Under the pieces are notes generated by a model. It saw only the letters and a list, made by a program, of their open reading frames with translations. It ran no database searches and was not told where the DNA came from. A program made the position numbers and the translations under genes. Shown piece after piece: positions 1-8,860 of a stretch of DNA of 64,000 nt. The stretch is from a virus. The stretch is from IMG/VR virus record IMGVR_UViG_3300024262_006558, positions 186,001 to 250,000 of that record; one strand, written 5' to 3'. The first letter of the stretch is position 1; each line of letters begins with the position of its first letter.

Positions 1-1
1 C

Positions 2-106
2 AAGTTCATTAAAGAACAGTTTGAGGATTCAAACAAAATGTATATCTTAGACTATAAAACTAATGAGTATGTTTCGAATCCAAACTGGATTACTCCAGAG
101 AGGTAA
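2..106 (+). CDS. C-terminal end of an unidentified protein (partial)
   Basis: An open frame enters from the left edge and stops with TAA at 104-106, leaving 34 residues rich in Lys, Asn and Tyr and ending in TPER. A terminator follows directly, which supports a real gene end. The fragment is too short to identify. Confidence 0.6.
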   Translation, partial: KFIKEQFEDSNKMYILDYKTNEYVSNPNWITPER

Positions 107-130
107 TCTCAATTTATATTCAATTTTAAA

Positions 131-160
131 AGCCATGAATTAACGTTCATGGCTTTTTTA
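131..160 (+). terminator. Rho-independent terminator
   Basis: AGCCATGAA and TTCATGGCT form a 9-bp stem followed by a T run. It ends the partial gene on the left. Confidence 0.8.
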
Positions 161-208
161 TTGATTTTTTTAAAGTATATAACTACATTATCTTAAAAAG
201 ACAAACTA

Positions 209-811
209 ATGAGAATTGTAAGTAAAGCATTAGACAGGAGGCCAATTGACTTCTTTGCCAAAGACGAGGCTGGAAACGATATATCTATATCACTAGGATA
301 TCATCAATTTATTTTTACTCCAACTAATGAAAAAACTAGAACCATTAACATTCTAGGAAGAAGAGGAAATATATTTATAGATTTTGAAGAAAAACCAGAC
401 TTTGCGGAATACTTTAAAGCGTATACCGTAGCAGATCTAGACAGAATCAAAGCCATTCTTAATGGAGAACTCAAACCAACTACCTCAACCGCTACTAACA
501 GCGTTCAAGTTGAGATGGATGCGAATGAGGCAAAGAATCAGATGATAGAAGAGATTCAAAATGCGGATCCATATGAAGCTTTAAATGTGGCAAAACTAGC
601 TGAAGAAATACCAGCAGCAATACCTAGTTTGCAAGACATATTCGCAAATGATCTTTCTGAATCAGGATTTGAGGATGACGAAATAGAAGAGGTGATCGAA
701 GAAGAAAAACCTAAGAAAAAAATAGCTTCAAAAAAAGGTCCAGGACGCCCAAAGAAAAGAGGTAGACCTAAAAAGAAAAACCCTAGAGGAAGACCTCCTA
801 AAAAGAAATAA
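209..811 (+). CDS. Protein with a C-terminal AT-hook tail
   Basis: The protein has 200 residues. Residues 1-95 form a mixed alpha/beta part I do not recognise. An acidic linker (about 95-170) leads to a strongly basic tail with three GRPKK/GRPPKK repeats, the AT-hook signature that binds the minor groove of AT-rich DNA. A DNA-binding or DNA-condensing role follows from the tail; the N-terminal function is unknown. The next gene starts 2 bases after its stop, so the three genes to 1778 are probably one transcript. Confidence 0.75.
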   Translation: MRIVSKALDRRPIDFFAKDEAGNDISISLGYHQFIFTPTNEKTRTINILGRRGNIFIDFEEKPDFAEYFKAYTVADLDRIKAILNGELKPTTSTATNSVQVEMDANEAKNQMIEEIQNADPYEALNVAKLAEEIPAAIPSLQDIFANDLSESGFEDDEIEEVIEEEKPKKKIASKKGPGRPKKRGRPKKKNPRGRPPKKK

Positions 812-813
812 TT

Positions 814-1074
814 ATGAACTCAAAAGCTTTTAAAATAACAAGAGACGAGTTTGGCAGGAGAAAAAAGACAATCATTCAACATAAGTTAAGAGTGGTCTTA
901 AAATGTTACACTGTATTTAATTTTGTTCTTAATGAAGAAAATGATAATTTTACGTTTAGTAAGAGTTATAAAATTAGAGGTAGAAGAATAGAAGATCAAA
1001 ATATATTACAAGGCTTCTATGAATTGGAAGATCTTGATGATGATCATTTAAAATTGAAGATTTCAGTTCTATAA
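814..1074 (+). CDS. Hypothetical protein, 86 residues
   Basis: A small basic protein with no recognised domain. It starts 2 bases after the AT-hook gene, and its TAA shares one base with the ATG of the PcfJ-like gene, which indicates translational coupling in an operon. Confidence 0.7.
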   Translation: MNSKAFKITRDEFGRRKKTIIQHKLRVVLKCYTVFNFVLNEENDNFTFSKSYKIRGRRIEDQNILQGFYELEDLDDDHLKLKISVL

Positions 1075-1778
1075 TGGAGTTAACAAAAAAAGAACAGCAT
1101 ATTATTGACACCTATAAATTAGAAATGGGAGACATTTCTAAAATAAGGGGTATATCTGAAAAACTAGGGACCAACAAGTACTCAGTGTGGATTGCTAAAG
1201 AAGCTAGAAAGAATCCAGAATTACTAGAGGACTACCAAGGTATGTCTAGCGTAATAGATTGGGCTACTGCAAACAAAGCTGATATTTTTCGTTTCTCTTT
1301 TGAAGAAGCGAAAAAAGAAGAGGAAAATTGGCACGAGTCTTTAATTAACAATCCAGTCATATCTGAAAAAATAAAGAACAAAGAAATCGATGAAGATCGA
1401 ATTATTTTTAGATGCAGTGACAATAAATATTTCTTTTATTTATTAAACGAATACGACCTATCAGTAGAAGGTAATCAAATGATGCATTGTGTAGGCGGAG
1501 CTAACTATAAACAAAAAGTTAGGAATGCTGCAGAAAATAAAGGAGGATCCTTTATAGTTTCTTTGAGAGATGAACAGAATAGACCTCATGTTACAATTGA
1601 GATAAATTCCAATACGGGAAACGAAATTCAGATACGAGGAAAAGGGAATAGCAACCTTTCTAGCAAGCTTAAAAAAAAGATAATTGAATTTGCACTTTTT
1701 GCCAGCGGATATCAAAATATCAAAGACAAAGAAATACTGGATCTAATAAACATGAACCTCACACATTTCAACCAATAA
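1074..1778 (+). CDS. PcfJ-like protein
   Basis: The protein has 234 residues. The C-terminal half shows the PcfJ family pattern: a QMMHCVGG segment near residue 137, then FIVSLRDE, VTIEI and IQIRGKGN blocks. PcfJ is named after conjugative plasmids, and homologues occur in phages; the biochemical role is not known. The N-terminal 90 residues are helical and charged. It is the last gene of a three-gene unit. Confidence 0.7.
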   Translation: MELTKKEQHIIDTYKLEMGDISKIRGISEKLGTNKYSVWIAKEARKNPELLEDYQGMSSVIDWATANKADIFRFSFEEAKKEEENWHESLINNPVISEKIKNKEIDEDRIIFRCSDNKYFFYLLNEYDLSVEGNQMMHCVGGANYKQKVRNAAENKGGSFIVSLRDEQNRPHVTIEINSNTGNEIQIRGKGNSNLSSKLKKKIIEFALFASGYQNIKDKEILDLINMNLTHFNQ

Positions 1779-1840
1779 ACTATAAATCTTTTTCTATTTA
1801 TTAAAATAAAGCATTTATTTCAATAAATAATACATAAGAT

Positions 1841-3916
1841 ATGGGGCTGGGTTTACAAACAATCAATGACAGTGATGATCCTAACGCTGGAAAGGATAAG
1901 ATAAATTATAATTTTGGTATACTTGAAAATTTTTCTCCAAGTGGAATAACAAGCGCAAGCTCAGTTTCTTTTAGCGCAACATCAATTAGTGCTACCACGT
2001 TTTATTCAGGAGCTACAGATTTATCATTACTATTTGGATCAGGCGGGGGCGGAAGCAGTGATATCACAAGAGTGCAAAGCGGTGTAAACACATTCACTGG
2101 CGGGACGGATAATTTACCAACGATAAATGTTACTGGATTAACTGTCGACAACATAACGGTTAGCGGAGAGTCATCTTTCACTTCATTAAGTGCGACTACT
2201 TTGTATTCTGGGAGCACAGATTTATCTGACTTGTTCCAAGTCGCTGGAGGTTCAAGTTCACCATTTAGCGGTAATCCAACATTTGGGTCTATTATGGCTA
2301 TTAGTGGAAGCAGTATAGCAACTGGTATAAACTCATTCGCTTCAGGCTATGAAACTATAGCTTCAGCTAACTTCTCTAACGCTGAAGGTTATAGAACTAC
2401 AGCATCAGGTTTAGGATCTCACACCGAAGGTAATACTACAACAGCTTCTGGTTATCAAGCTCATGCTGAAGGTAACAGTACAATAGCGTCAGGTAATAGA
2501 GCTCACGCTGAAGGTCAAGGTACACTAGCATCAAGTGACACAGCTCACGCTGAAGGGTTAAATACAAGAGCAATAAATGCTCCAGGTGCTCACGCTGAAG
2601 GGGTTTCAACCCTAGCTTCTAATTATTGTTCTCACGCTGAAGGTGGATCAACATCAGCTACTACTGCATTTGCTCACTCAGAAGGTAGACAAACTTTAGC
2701 TTCAGGGCTTGCGTCTCACGCTGAAGGTTATCAGACTATAGCATCTAACTCATCTTCACACGCTGAAGGTCAACAAACAACTGCCTCTGGTATTTTCTCA
2801 CACGCTGAAGGACTCGGTTCTGATGCAACTGGATCACAATCTCACGCAGAAGGGCAAGATACCTTAGCATCAGGAAACACATCTCACGCTCAGAACTTTG
2901 GCACTGTTGCTGGAGGTGTATTTTCTCACGCAGAAGGTTATAGAACAACAACTACAGGAAATAATTCTCACGCTGAAGGGTGGAATACGTTAGCTATTGG
3001 CGTAACTTCTCACGCTGAAGGGTATAGAACTCAAGCTTCTGGGCAATACTCTCACTCTCAAGGGTGGTTAACATCAGCTACAACACAAGCCTCTCACGCT
3101 GAAGGGTATAAAACATTATCTTCAGGGTCAAGATCTCACGCTGAAGGAACAAGGACTACAGCTATTGGAGGGGCTTCACACGCTGAAGGTTCATACAATA
3201 GAGCTATAGGGCAAAATTCTCACGCTGAAGGTAATGACACTGAATCCATAGGCGTTTCTTCTCACGCTGAAGGTTTTTCCACATCATCTACAGGTGATCA
3301 TTCTCACGCTGAAGGTGGACAAACGGTTTCCCACGGATTCCGATCACACGCTGGTGGAGATAATTCAATAGCATCTGGGATAACATCTTTTGTTCATTCA
3401 CTTAGATCCACCGTTGAAGCTAATTATGCTGTTATACTTGGTGGCAGCAACAATAGACTAACATCTTTAGCTACTGGATCTACCATACTTGGAGGCACTG
3501 GAATAACTGGTGAAACGGAGAATACTGTATATGCTCCTAATTTTTATGTTCAAGGATCAGTTTCAGCTACTACGTTTTATTCTGGATCTACGGATTTGGG
3601 AGATTTAATTTTAAGCACAAATTCTATATTACCTTTAGTCAATGTTACCGCTGGAGACTCTTTAACGGCGACAACATCAAATAATGTAATAGCAATTAAT
3701 ATAGCGTCTGGAGTTACATACTCACTGCCTGATAATCCAGCACATGGACAATCTTTTGTTATAAAAGACGCCTCTGGACTAGCATCATCAAACAATATAA
3801 CTGTAGACGTTGTCGGAGGCGCCTATCTTATTGATGGCGCCGCTCAAGAGGTTTTGAGCGTTAATTATGAATGGGCTAAATATGTGTTTAACAGTATTCA
3901 ATATCTAAAGATATAA
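1841..3916 (+). CDS. Tail fibre or adhesin with YadA-head-like SHAEG repeats
   Basis: The protein has 691 residues. Two SATT-YSGSTDL segments (residues about 48-65 and 115-132) and a third near residue 580 resemble those of Bacteroidota phage fibres. Residues about 160-505 are roughly 23 tandem 14-residue repeats of the form SHAEGxxTxASGxx, the left-handed beta-roll repeat of trimeric autotransporter heads (YadA/Hep_Hag). The C-terminal 110 residues are a beta-rich tip. This fits a trimeric distal fibre that binds the host. A TATTTATTA element lies about 40 bases upstream and a two-way terminator follows. Confidence 0.85.
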   Translation: MGLGLQTINDSDDPNAGKDKINYNFGILENFSPSGITSASSVSFSATSISATTFYSGATDLSLLFGSGGGGSSDITRVQSGVNTFTGGTDNLPTINVTGLTVDNITVSGESSFTSLSATTLYSGSTDLSDLFQVAGGSSSPFSGNPTFGSIMAISGSSIATGINSFASGYETIASANFSNAEGYRTTASGLGSHTEGNTTTASGYQAHAEGNSTIASGNRAHAEGQGTLASSDTAHAEGLNTRAINAPGAHAEGVSTLASNYCSHAEGGSTSATTAFAHSEGRQTLASGLASHAEGYQTIASNSSSHAEGQQTTASGIFSHAEGLGSDATGSQSHAEGQDTLASGNTSHAQNFGTVAGGVFSHAEGYRTTTTGNNSHAEGWNTLAIGVTSHAEGYRTQASGQYSHSQGWLTSATTQASHAEGYKTLSSGSRSHAEGTRTTAIGGASHAEGSYNRAIGQNSHAEGNDTESIGVSSHAEGFSTSSTGDHSHAEGGQTVSHGFRSHAGGDNSIASGITSFVHSLRSTVEANYAVILGGSNNRLTSLATGSTILGGTGITGETENTVYAPNFYVQGSVSATTFYSGSTDLGDLILSTNSILPLVNVTAGDSLTATTSNNVIAINIASGVTYSLPDNPAHGQSFVIKDASGLASSNNITVDVVGGAYLIDGAAQEVLSVNYEWAKYVFNSIQYLKI
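2330..3360 (+). repeat. In-gene tandem repeat encoding SHAEG units
   Basis: About 23 copies of a 42-base unit centred on TCTCACGCTGAAGG. Codons are nearly identical in the core and free in between, so copy number could change by recombination. Confidence 0.85.
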
Positions 3917-3918
3917 AA

Positions 3919-3953
3919 TAAAAAAAGGGAAGTTAATAACTTCCCTTTTTTTT
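3919..3953. terminator. Bidirectional terminator
   Basis: GGGAAGTTA and TAACTTCCC form a 9-bp stem with an A run before and a T run after. It separates the convergent fibre and sulfotransferase genes. Confidence 0.85.
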
Positions 3954-4779
3954 ATTTTTCTCCAGCCATCTCGTTTATATCTGCATACTCTCTATCTATC
4001 CATTCACATACTTGCGGAGTGAGAATTTTTTCCCAATTTGGTCTCTTGTATTCTATTTCTTGCCTAATCTTGTGAAGCTCCATACCATGAACGGTATCAT
4101 CCTCTTTAGTTATTTGCTGAACATTGCTTGGATCATAGTCAAAGTGAGGCAAGCCTAATTGATCATGTAATTGATTCATAACTACATTAGTATTAGTTGT
4201 TAGCTCTTTATAGGGAAGTATTATTAACCTATCAGACACCCCTCTATCCAAAGCGTCTCTTGTTCTAGTTATTGAAAGACCAGCCACCGCCTTTACATCA
4301 AGCAGCTGCCTTGCTCTACCACCTATACTTTGAAGATCGTAGAAAGCATTTCCAGAAGGGCTTGGTTTTGTCAAATGATTCTCTCTATGTTTCATTTCAA
4401 AAGAAGCCACAATAGCTTTAACATCTCTTACAGTTACAATAACTTTAATCGGTCTTTGCAAGATATCTTCTAGTAATTCTATATTTGCAATCCACCCTCT
4501 GGATTTATCAAATACAATTTTGTTATTCAAAAACTCTTCAGAATAAAATCCCCACATCATAGCCTTCATAGCGTTTATAATACGAGGCTCTACAGTCTTT
4601 AGACCTTGAGCTTTAAAGCTAATATGGTTTTGCCAGCTATTTCTCAAAGTAACTATCAGCTCTATGAGATCATTAGTGGGTGTAACGTGATTTTGAGAGT
4701 TTTGACCCAATAGATTCATGAGAAGTGTGGAACCACTTCTAGGAAGGCCAGAAACAAAGAATATTGGTAAGTTTTTCAT
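3952..4779 (-). CDS. Sulfotransferase family protein
   Basis: The protein has 275 residues. Residues 11-20 (GLPRSGSTLL) are the 5'-phosphosulfate loop that binds PAPS. A DKSRGW block near residue 92 and VRDVKAIVASF near residue 117 match the 3'-phosphate-binding region of sulfotransferases. The enzyme would move sulfate from PAPS to a hydroxyl or amine on a glycan, lipid or protein; the substrate cannot be read. It lies beside the tail fibre gene on the opposite strand, so surface or virion modification is possible, but that is inference. Confidence 0.75.
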   Translation of the reverse strand: MKNLPIFFVSGLPRSGSTLLMNLLGQNSQNHVTPTNDLIELIVTLRNSWQNHISFKAQGLKTVEPRIINAMKAMMWGFYSEEFLNNKIVFDKSRGWIANIELLEDILQRPIKVIVTVRDVKAIVASFEMKHRENHLTKPSPSGNAFYDLQSIGGRARQLLDVKAVAGLSITRTRDALDRGVSDRLIILPYKELTTNTNVVMNQLHDQLGLPHFDYDPSNVQQITKEDDTVHGMELHKIRQEIEYKRPNWEKILTPQVCEWIDREYADINEMAGEK

Positions 4780-4833
4780 TAAGTTCTACTTTTTGTAAAA
4801 CTTAATGAAAATTACTTATATACCAAAAAGTTT

Positions 4834-5127
4834 TTAAAGATTGATGACTAAAACCTCATCATTACCAGAAGATTTTTTTGTAGACTCAGAAAGTATCTTT
4901 CCACTTTCCCTTTTTTTATTTTCAGCTAAGAATTTATCTACTTCACTAGCAGCATTCTCCTTTTGCTCACTAATAACCTGAGTACCCTCAGATGCTTTAG
5001 CTTTATTTTCGTTTATAGTTTTAAGAACGTCTTTGTCAGTAATGTAATCCTCAGAGTAAAGAGGTTTTTTCTCTGGATTAACTGATTCTCCTATAAGTTC
5101 TTCAAATCTTTTTGAGTTATTTGACAT
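4834..5127 (-). CDS. Hypothetical hydrophilic protein, 97 residues
   Basis: A Lys-, Glu- and Ser-rich protein with likely helical middle and a short hydrophobic end (VLVINL). No family is recognised. A TATTTATAA element (5143-5151 on the other strand) lies 16 bases upstream of the start, as with several genes here that may be late. Confidence 0.6.
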   Translation of the reverse strand: MSNNSKRFEELIGESVNPEKKPLYSEDYITDKDVLKTINENKAKASEGTQVISEQKENAASEVDKFLAENKKRESGKILSESTKKSSGNDEVLVINL

Positions 5128-5154
5128 GATTCAATTTTTTCTTTATAAATATGC

Positions 5155-5985
5155 TTATAAAAAAGGAATTCTAAACAATTGATAATTTAAACCAATGCCA
5201 ATTTGAGGCCCCATTCTAACAACTCCGTTACCATCGGTTCCAAATCCATACCCGCCATATATTCCGACAGCTACATTTCCCTTCTTTTTATTTTTGCTAT
5301 TATTGTATTTGGATTTATAATACTCCTCTAACTGAACCGCGTCTAAATTATCAAAAGTAATTTTATTAGTATAAGGATTTGATTTAGCGAAAACTCGATC
5401 TATACCATCTTTATCCTCTTTTATCCCCAGGACAAGACCAATCTTTATTTCAGTGGAATCGAAGTAGGTTGTTCCAGGATCGATATCTAACCCTAGACGC
5501 GTTTTAGAGCCGTCTAAGAACTTTGGATTAGCTAAGAACTCTGATCTACCATGTATCTTTAAAATGCCGTCAGAATCGTTATAAACGAATTTAAGAGAAT
5601 ACTTATTTGAATCTAGTTTTGCCACCGTATTTTTTACGTATCCAGTATCTCTATAAACAATTTTAGTTTTAATTATAATTTTTGGCTTAGACTTCTCTTT
5701 CTTCAATATATCATATTGTTCTTTTAAGTCTTTATTAAGCGAGTCTAGCTCTTTTTTACCCGCAATCAAAGTCGCTTTCTGAGCTATTACTTCTCCATTT
5801 TTAAGAGTTACAGTCTCCACATTTTTGGTAAGAGCTTCTATATTTTGCCTATTCTTTTTGCGTTCATACTTTACTGATCCGCATTGCTTTAAATATAGTA
5901 TTGCTAATATAATAGCAATACCTAGAGTTATCTTTGTTCTATGCGTCCATAGAAATGTCCCTGTACTTTTTACTTTGTTTATCAT
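5155..5985 (-). CDS. Membrane-anchored protein with coiled coil
   Basis: The protein has 276 residues. One membrane helix lies at about 16-32 after a basic start. A coiled-coil stretch follows (about 40-100), then a beta-rich part ending in Gly- and aromatic-rich strands like those of outer-membrane proteins. This suits a protein held in the inner membrane and reaching into the periplasm. A lysis (spanin-like) or injection role is possible but unproven. The start lies only a few bases from a TATTTATAA element. Confidence 0.6.
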   Translation of the reverse strand: MINKVKSTGTFLWTHRTKITLGIAIILAILYLKQCGSVKYERKKNRQNIEALTKNVETVTLKNGEVIAQKATLIAGKKELDSLNKDLKEQYDILKKEKSKPKIIIKTKIVYRDTGYVKNTVAKLDSNKYSLKFVYNDSDGILKIHGRSEFLANPKFLDGSKTRLGLDIDPGTTYFDSTEIKIGLVLGIKEDKDGIDRVFAKSNPYTNKITFDNLDAVQLEEYYKSKYNNSKNKKKGNVAVGIYGGYGFGTDGNGVVRMGPQIGIGLNYQLFRIPFL

Positions 5986-6003
5986 GGCAATTATAAATAT
6001 CCA

Positions 6004-6237
6004 TTATTTAATAATATCACCAACTCTCCCAAACCACCCTCGTTTTTCCTTAGCTTCTTGCGCAGCTTCCCCTGGAGCTTCTATTCCAACATTTGTTTGA
6101 ACTTCAAGGCCAGACAAAGCTTCATTAAGAAGGTCTTCAACTATTTCTTGAGATAAAACTTTTAACCCCTCTTTTGTAGAGTCATCATTGTGCCAAATAG
6201 CAATTTTGTTATATGTTTTCAAAATTGCGTTATCCAT
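6004..6237 (-). CDS. Hypothetical protein, 77 residues
   Basis: I chose the ATG at 6237 because it is one base past the stop of the upstream gene. A longer form from 6258 would overlap that gene. The middle is an amphipathic helix and the end is a WFGRVGDIIK segment. Function unknown. Confidence 0.55.
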   Translation of the reverse strand: MDNAILKTYNKIAIWHNDDSTKEGLKVLSQEIVEDLLNEALSGLEVQTNVGIEAPGEAAQEAKEKRGWFGRVGDIIK

Positions 6238-6238
6238 G

Positions 6239-6667
6239 CTAATTTTCTTTGTATTCATAATTTATTAATTTAATCCAGTTATTAATTATCGCGTGATCAA
6301 CATTAAACAAAATATTACTCTCAATCAACTTATCCTTTTCATAATATTCTGAATAAGCAATCTTTTTATCGCCTAATATTTTAGTTTTCTTTTTCCATAC
6401 AGTTTCTTTTTCAATATTCAATCGATATTCGTAACTATACTCACCATCTATCCAGATAGAGGATAAATATTTGCTATCTATACTCTTTTCTGTTGAATTT
6501 TCATCAGATCCATTGTATCTTTTTAAATATACTACTCGATCGCTATTGTCTATTTTAACCTCTTCAACATAATTATCATAGTATTTATATAAAGATATGA
6601 TTCCGAATTTGCTAACATAAATTCGCCTTCTACCTTGTTTATCATACACTCTTACTGAAGGGTTCAT
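6239..6667 (-). CDS. Hypothetical protein, 142 residues
   Basis: Beta-rich and charged, with many Tyr, Lys and Glu; alternating strands such as RRRIYVSKFG suggest a small beta-sheet fold. I chose the ATG at 6667 because a start further up would cross the start of the divergent gene at 6687. No family recognised. Confidence 0.6.
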   Translation of the reverse strand: MNPSVRVYDKQGRRRIYVSKFGIISLYKYYDNYVEEVKIDNSDRVVYLKRYNGSDENSTEKSIDSKYLSSIWIDGEYSYEYRLNIEKETVWKKKTKILGDKKIAYSEYYEKDKLIESNILFNVDHAIINNWIKLINYEYKEN

Positions 6668-6686
6668 GTTAAAATGTAATAAACAA

Positions 6687-7589
6687 ATGAGCAAATTACA
6701 AGCTAAGGATGTTTACGGTAAAATAAAGTTCACGTTTATAAACTATGTGATCAAAGCATGTCAAGATGAAATTGAAGTTAAAGAACTTGCTCATCTCATA
6801 AAGAATGCTGATTGGTCCCGTATGGCTGATCATATTTTAACTGATGATAACATAATAGATTACGTAGACTGGTCTCAAATAAAGCCAGCTCAAGCTTTAC
6901 GATCAGCAGCCAGATACAGGGATGTGGCTGAAAAAATTCCTTTGGAAATATACCTTTTTAAAATAAGTGATGTTTTATCATCACTCACTATGCAGCCACA
7001 TTTAATCAATAGAGTTAGAATTGATTTAGAGAACGCTAGTAAAGATGAAATGCTACAATTATGCATGATTGGAAAAGATGAGATTCTTGAAAAAATTAAT
7101 CTTGAGTCTTACGGGTTGAAACCTGCTGATAAGCTAAAGATTTTGAAAGCATTTAACTTTTCAAAGTTATCTGTAGAAAAAACTCAAATACTAACTAAAA
7201 AAATTAAAGATAGATATACTATTAAAGAAATATTATTTTATACTGGAGATAAATATATTGATGATATTGACATAGGTCTATTGGCAAATCAAGATTGGGT
7301 TAACCTATTAAAGGAAAGACCTGAGCTGGTGAGCTATGTAAACATAAACGCCCTTTTAAAGGGCGATATGTATTACTTAGTTATTATTTCTATAAATTTT
7401 CCTGAATTTCTTCAGTATATTACTGATGATAATATCTATAAATTAAGTTCTTTAGGATGGGAAAAGTTAATTATTAAATATCCAGAACAATTTATACATA
7501 GATGCACAACATCTAGCTTAGAGAATAGTAGTTGGCTTAGGATACGGGAGCATTATCCAAATCTTGTACCTTCCTCACTAGGTTCATAA
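6687..7589 (+). CDS. Hypothetical helical-repeat-like protein, 300 residues
   Basis: Successive helical units contain a returning D/NW motif (NADWSRM, DYVDWSQI, NQDWVNLL, SLGWEKLI, NSSWLRI) about 30-50 residues apart. This suggests a diverged helical repeat used for protein binding. I chose MSKLQAKDVYG as the start because it is the first ATG outside the divergent gene. Its last 53 bases overlap the end of the DHFR gene on the other strand. Confidence 0.65.
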   Translation: MSKLQAKDVYGKIKFTFINYVIKACQDEIEVKELAHLIKNADWSRMADHILTDDNIIDYVDWSQIKPAQALRSAARYRDVAEKIPLEIYLFKISDVLSSLTMQPHLINRVRIDLENASKDEMLQLCMIGKDEILEKINLESYGLKPADKLKILKAFNFSKLSVEKTQILTKKIKDRYTIKEILFYTGDKYIDDIDIGLLANQDWVNLLKERPELVSYVNINALLKGDMYYLVIISINFPEFLQYITDDNIYKLSSLGWEKLIIKYPEQFIHRCTTSSLENSSWLRIREHYPNLVPSSLGS

Positions 7590-8127
7590 ACTCGAAATCA
7601 TATTGGCCCTCGATAAATTCTGAGTATTCAGATGAAATGTTTACTTTCTCTTTTTCAGTTAAGTTATTAGCAGTTTCATATACTTGTCGGTGCGATTCTA
7701 GATTTTCTATCCCCCAAGTATTTTCGAAATCAATAAAAGGAAAATAAGTATCCCCTTCTACAATTTCTTGAACTCTAGTTAAATATATTTTATCAGCTAG
7801 ATCCATTGATTGATCATATATGTTTCCGCCTCCAGCGATAAATAACTCTTGTTCACCAGCCATTCTTGCTAATGCTATACCGCTCGCCAAACTATGACAC
7901 ACGTGACACCCTGGAGCTTTATAATCTTTATTTCTTGTCAGGACTATTATTGTTCTACTTGGCAAGGGTTTACCAATTGATTCATACGTGGACCTACCCA
8001 TTATAACATGGTGCCCAGTAGTTATTTTTTTAAATCTTTTAAGGTCTTCAGGGATATGCCATGGCATGTCATTATCTTTACCAATTACCCCATTTGCTGA
8101 CGCAGCTACAATTATTGAAATATTCAT
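7537..8127 (-). CDS. folA: Dihydrofolate reductase
   Basis: The protein has 196 residues and reduces dihydrofolate to tetrahydrofolate with NADPH. Visible signatures are the start MNISIIVAASANGVIGKDN, MPWHIPEDLKRFK with the substrate-binding acid, GRSTYESIGKPLPSR for NADPH, and IAGGGNIY. It runs about 30 residues longer than E. coli FolA at the C-terminus. It pairs with the thymidylate synthase at 11645, which consumes methylene-tetrahydrofolate. Confidence 0.95.
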   Translation of the reverse strand: MNISIIVAASANGVIGKDNDMPWHIPEDLKRFKKITTGHHVIMGRSTYESIGKPLPSRTIIVLTRNKDYKAPGCHVCHSLASGIALARMAGEQELFIAGGGNIYDQSMDLADKIYLTRVQEIVEGDTYFPFIDFENTWGIENLESHRQVYETANNLTEKEKVNISSEYSEFIEGQYDFEFMNLVRKVQDLDNAPVS

Positions 8128-8136
8128 AATTTTAAA

Positions 8137-8409
8137 TTACCCCAAATAATCGGAATTATCAATAGTAGTAGTTAAATTTTGACTTCCCCGCCCCGCTATG
8201 TGAACGCTTGAATCATTAGTAACCCAAGTAATTAAATCCTGTTGAGGAGGACCTATCATAGGCATTGTATTAGGATTAAAACTTGGAGTTTGCGTAAAAG
8301 GAGCTCTTACTGAGTCATTATTTCTATTTTCCTCTTTTAGGGATTTTATTTCTTTCTCAAGACTCTCTAATTTGTTGAGTATCTTTTCAAGCATATAAGC
8401 GTTGTCCAT
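8137..8409 (-). CDS. Hypothetical coiled-coil protein, 90 residues
   Basis: Residues 1-33 form a leucine-heptad helix (LEKILNKLESLEKEIKSL). A Pro-, Gln- and Asn-rich linker and a short beta C-terminus follow. The arrangement resembles a small oligomeric structural protein. A TATTTATTT element (8421-8429) lies 12 bases upstream; the DHFR gene follows after 9 bases. Confidence 0.6.
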   Translation of the reverse strand: MDNAYMLEKILNKLESLEKEIKSLKEENRNNDSVRAPFTQTPSFNPNTMPMIGPPQQDLITWVTNDSSVHIAGRGSQNLTTTIDNSDYLG

Positions 8410-8488
8410 AATTAGTTTTTAAATAAATATAACAATCACAATTAATTAAATCAATTATGTTGATAATATATTACCAGTTCCAGACATT

Positions 8489-8752
8489 TTAGTCCAATTG
8501 CTTATTAATCTTTTTCTTCCAAATCTTCAGACTTCCAGTTACCTTATCGATCAGAATTACACCTTTCTTGTACTCGTCATCTTCAAGATGCTTCATGAGC
8601 ATAACCATATCAGATCTTAGCTCTTTTTTTGCTTGACTCCAATCTTCTTTCTTTTTATAAATCAAGTCATATTCCTGGATTTCTTCATCGTTCATGATCA
8701 TATCTTTGATCATTTCTTTGATTTCAGCTTTTAATTTGTCGTTATTATCCAT
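8489..8752 (-). CDS. Hypothetical helical protein, 87 residues
   Basis: Highly charged, almost all-helical, beginning MDNNDKLKAEIKEMIKDM. No domain recognised. A TATTTATAA element on the coding strand (8768-8776) is 15 bases upstream of the start. Confidence 0.6.
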   Translation of the reverse strand: MDNNDKLKAEIKEMIKDMIMNDEEIQEYDLIYKKKEDWSQAKKELRSDMVMLMKHLEDDEYKKGVILIDKVTGSLKIWKKKINKQLD

Positions 8753-8767
8753 TATTGTATTCTTTTA

Positions 8768-8776
8768 TTATAAATA
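8768..8776 (-). promoter_or_regulatory. Candidate late-type promoter element TATTTATAA
   Basis: One of about eight TATTTATAA/TATTTATTA/TATTTATTT elements found 6-40 bases before starts of likely late genes (others at 1795, 5143, 5991, 8421, 8831, 17193, 20538 and 28012). It is the reverse complement of, or close to, the T4-type late element TATAAATA. This is inference from recurrence and position. Confidence 0.4.
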
Positions 8777-8830
8777 GTGCTCTAAAACTCTTTTTGGCTT
8801 ATTCTTTATAATGGTCTCTTTTTTTCCTAA

Positions 8831-8845
8831 TATTTATTTAGGAGA
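8831..8845 (+). promoter_or_regulatory. TATTTATTT element with a rare Shine-Dalgarno
   Basis: TATTTATTTA runs straight into AGGAGA. The Shine-Dalgarno precedes a four-codon frame (8850-8864, M-R-V-L) whose TGA overlaps the ATG of the gene at 8861. Strong purine sites are otherwise rare in this window. Confidence 0.4.
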
Positions 8846-8860
8846 ACAAATGCGCGTTTT

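Noticed and set aside
2002-2217. Minus-strand frames inside the tail fibre gene and other long genes
   Set aside because: They lie opposite genes with clear motifs and have no start signals or neighbours of their own; they are shadows.
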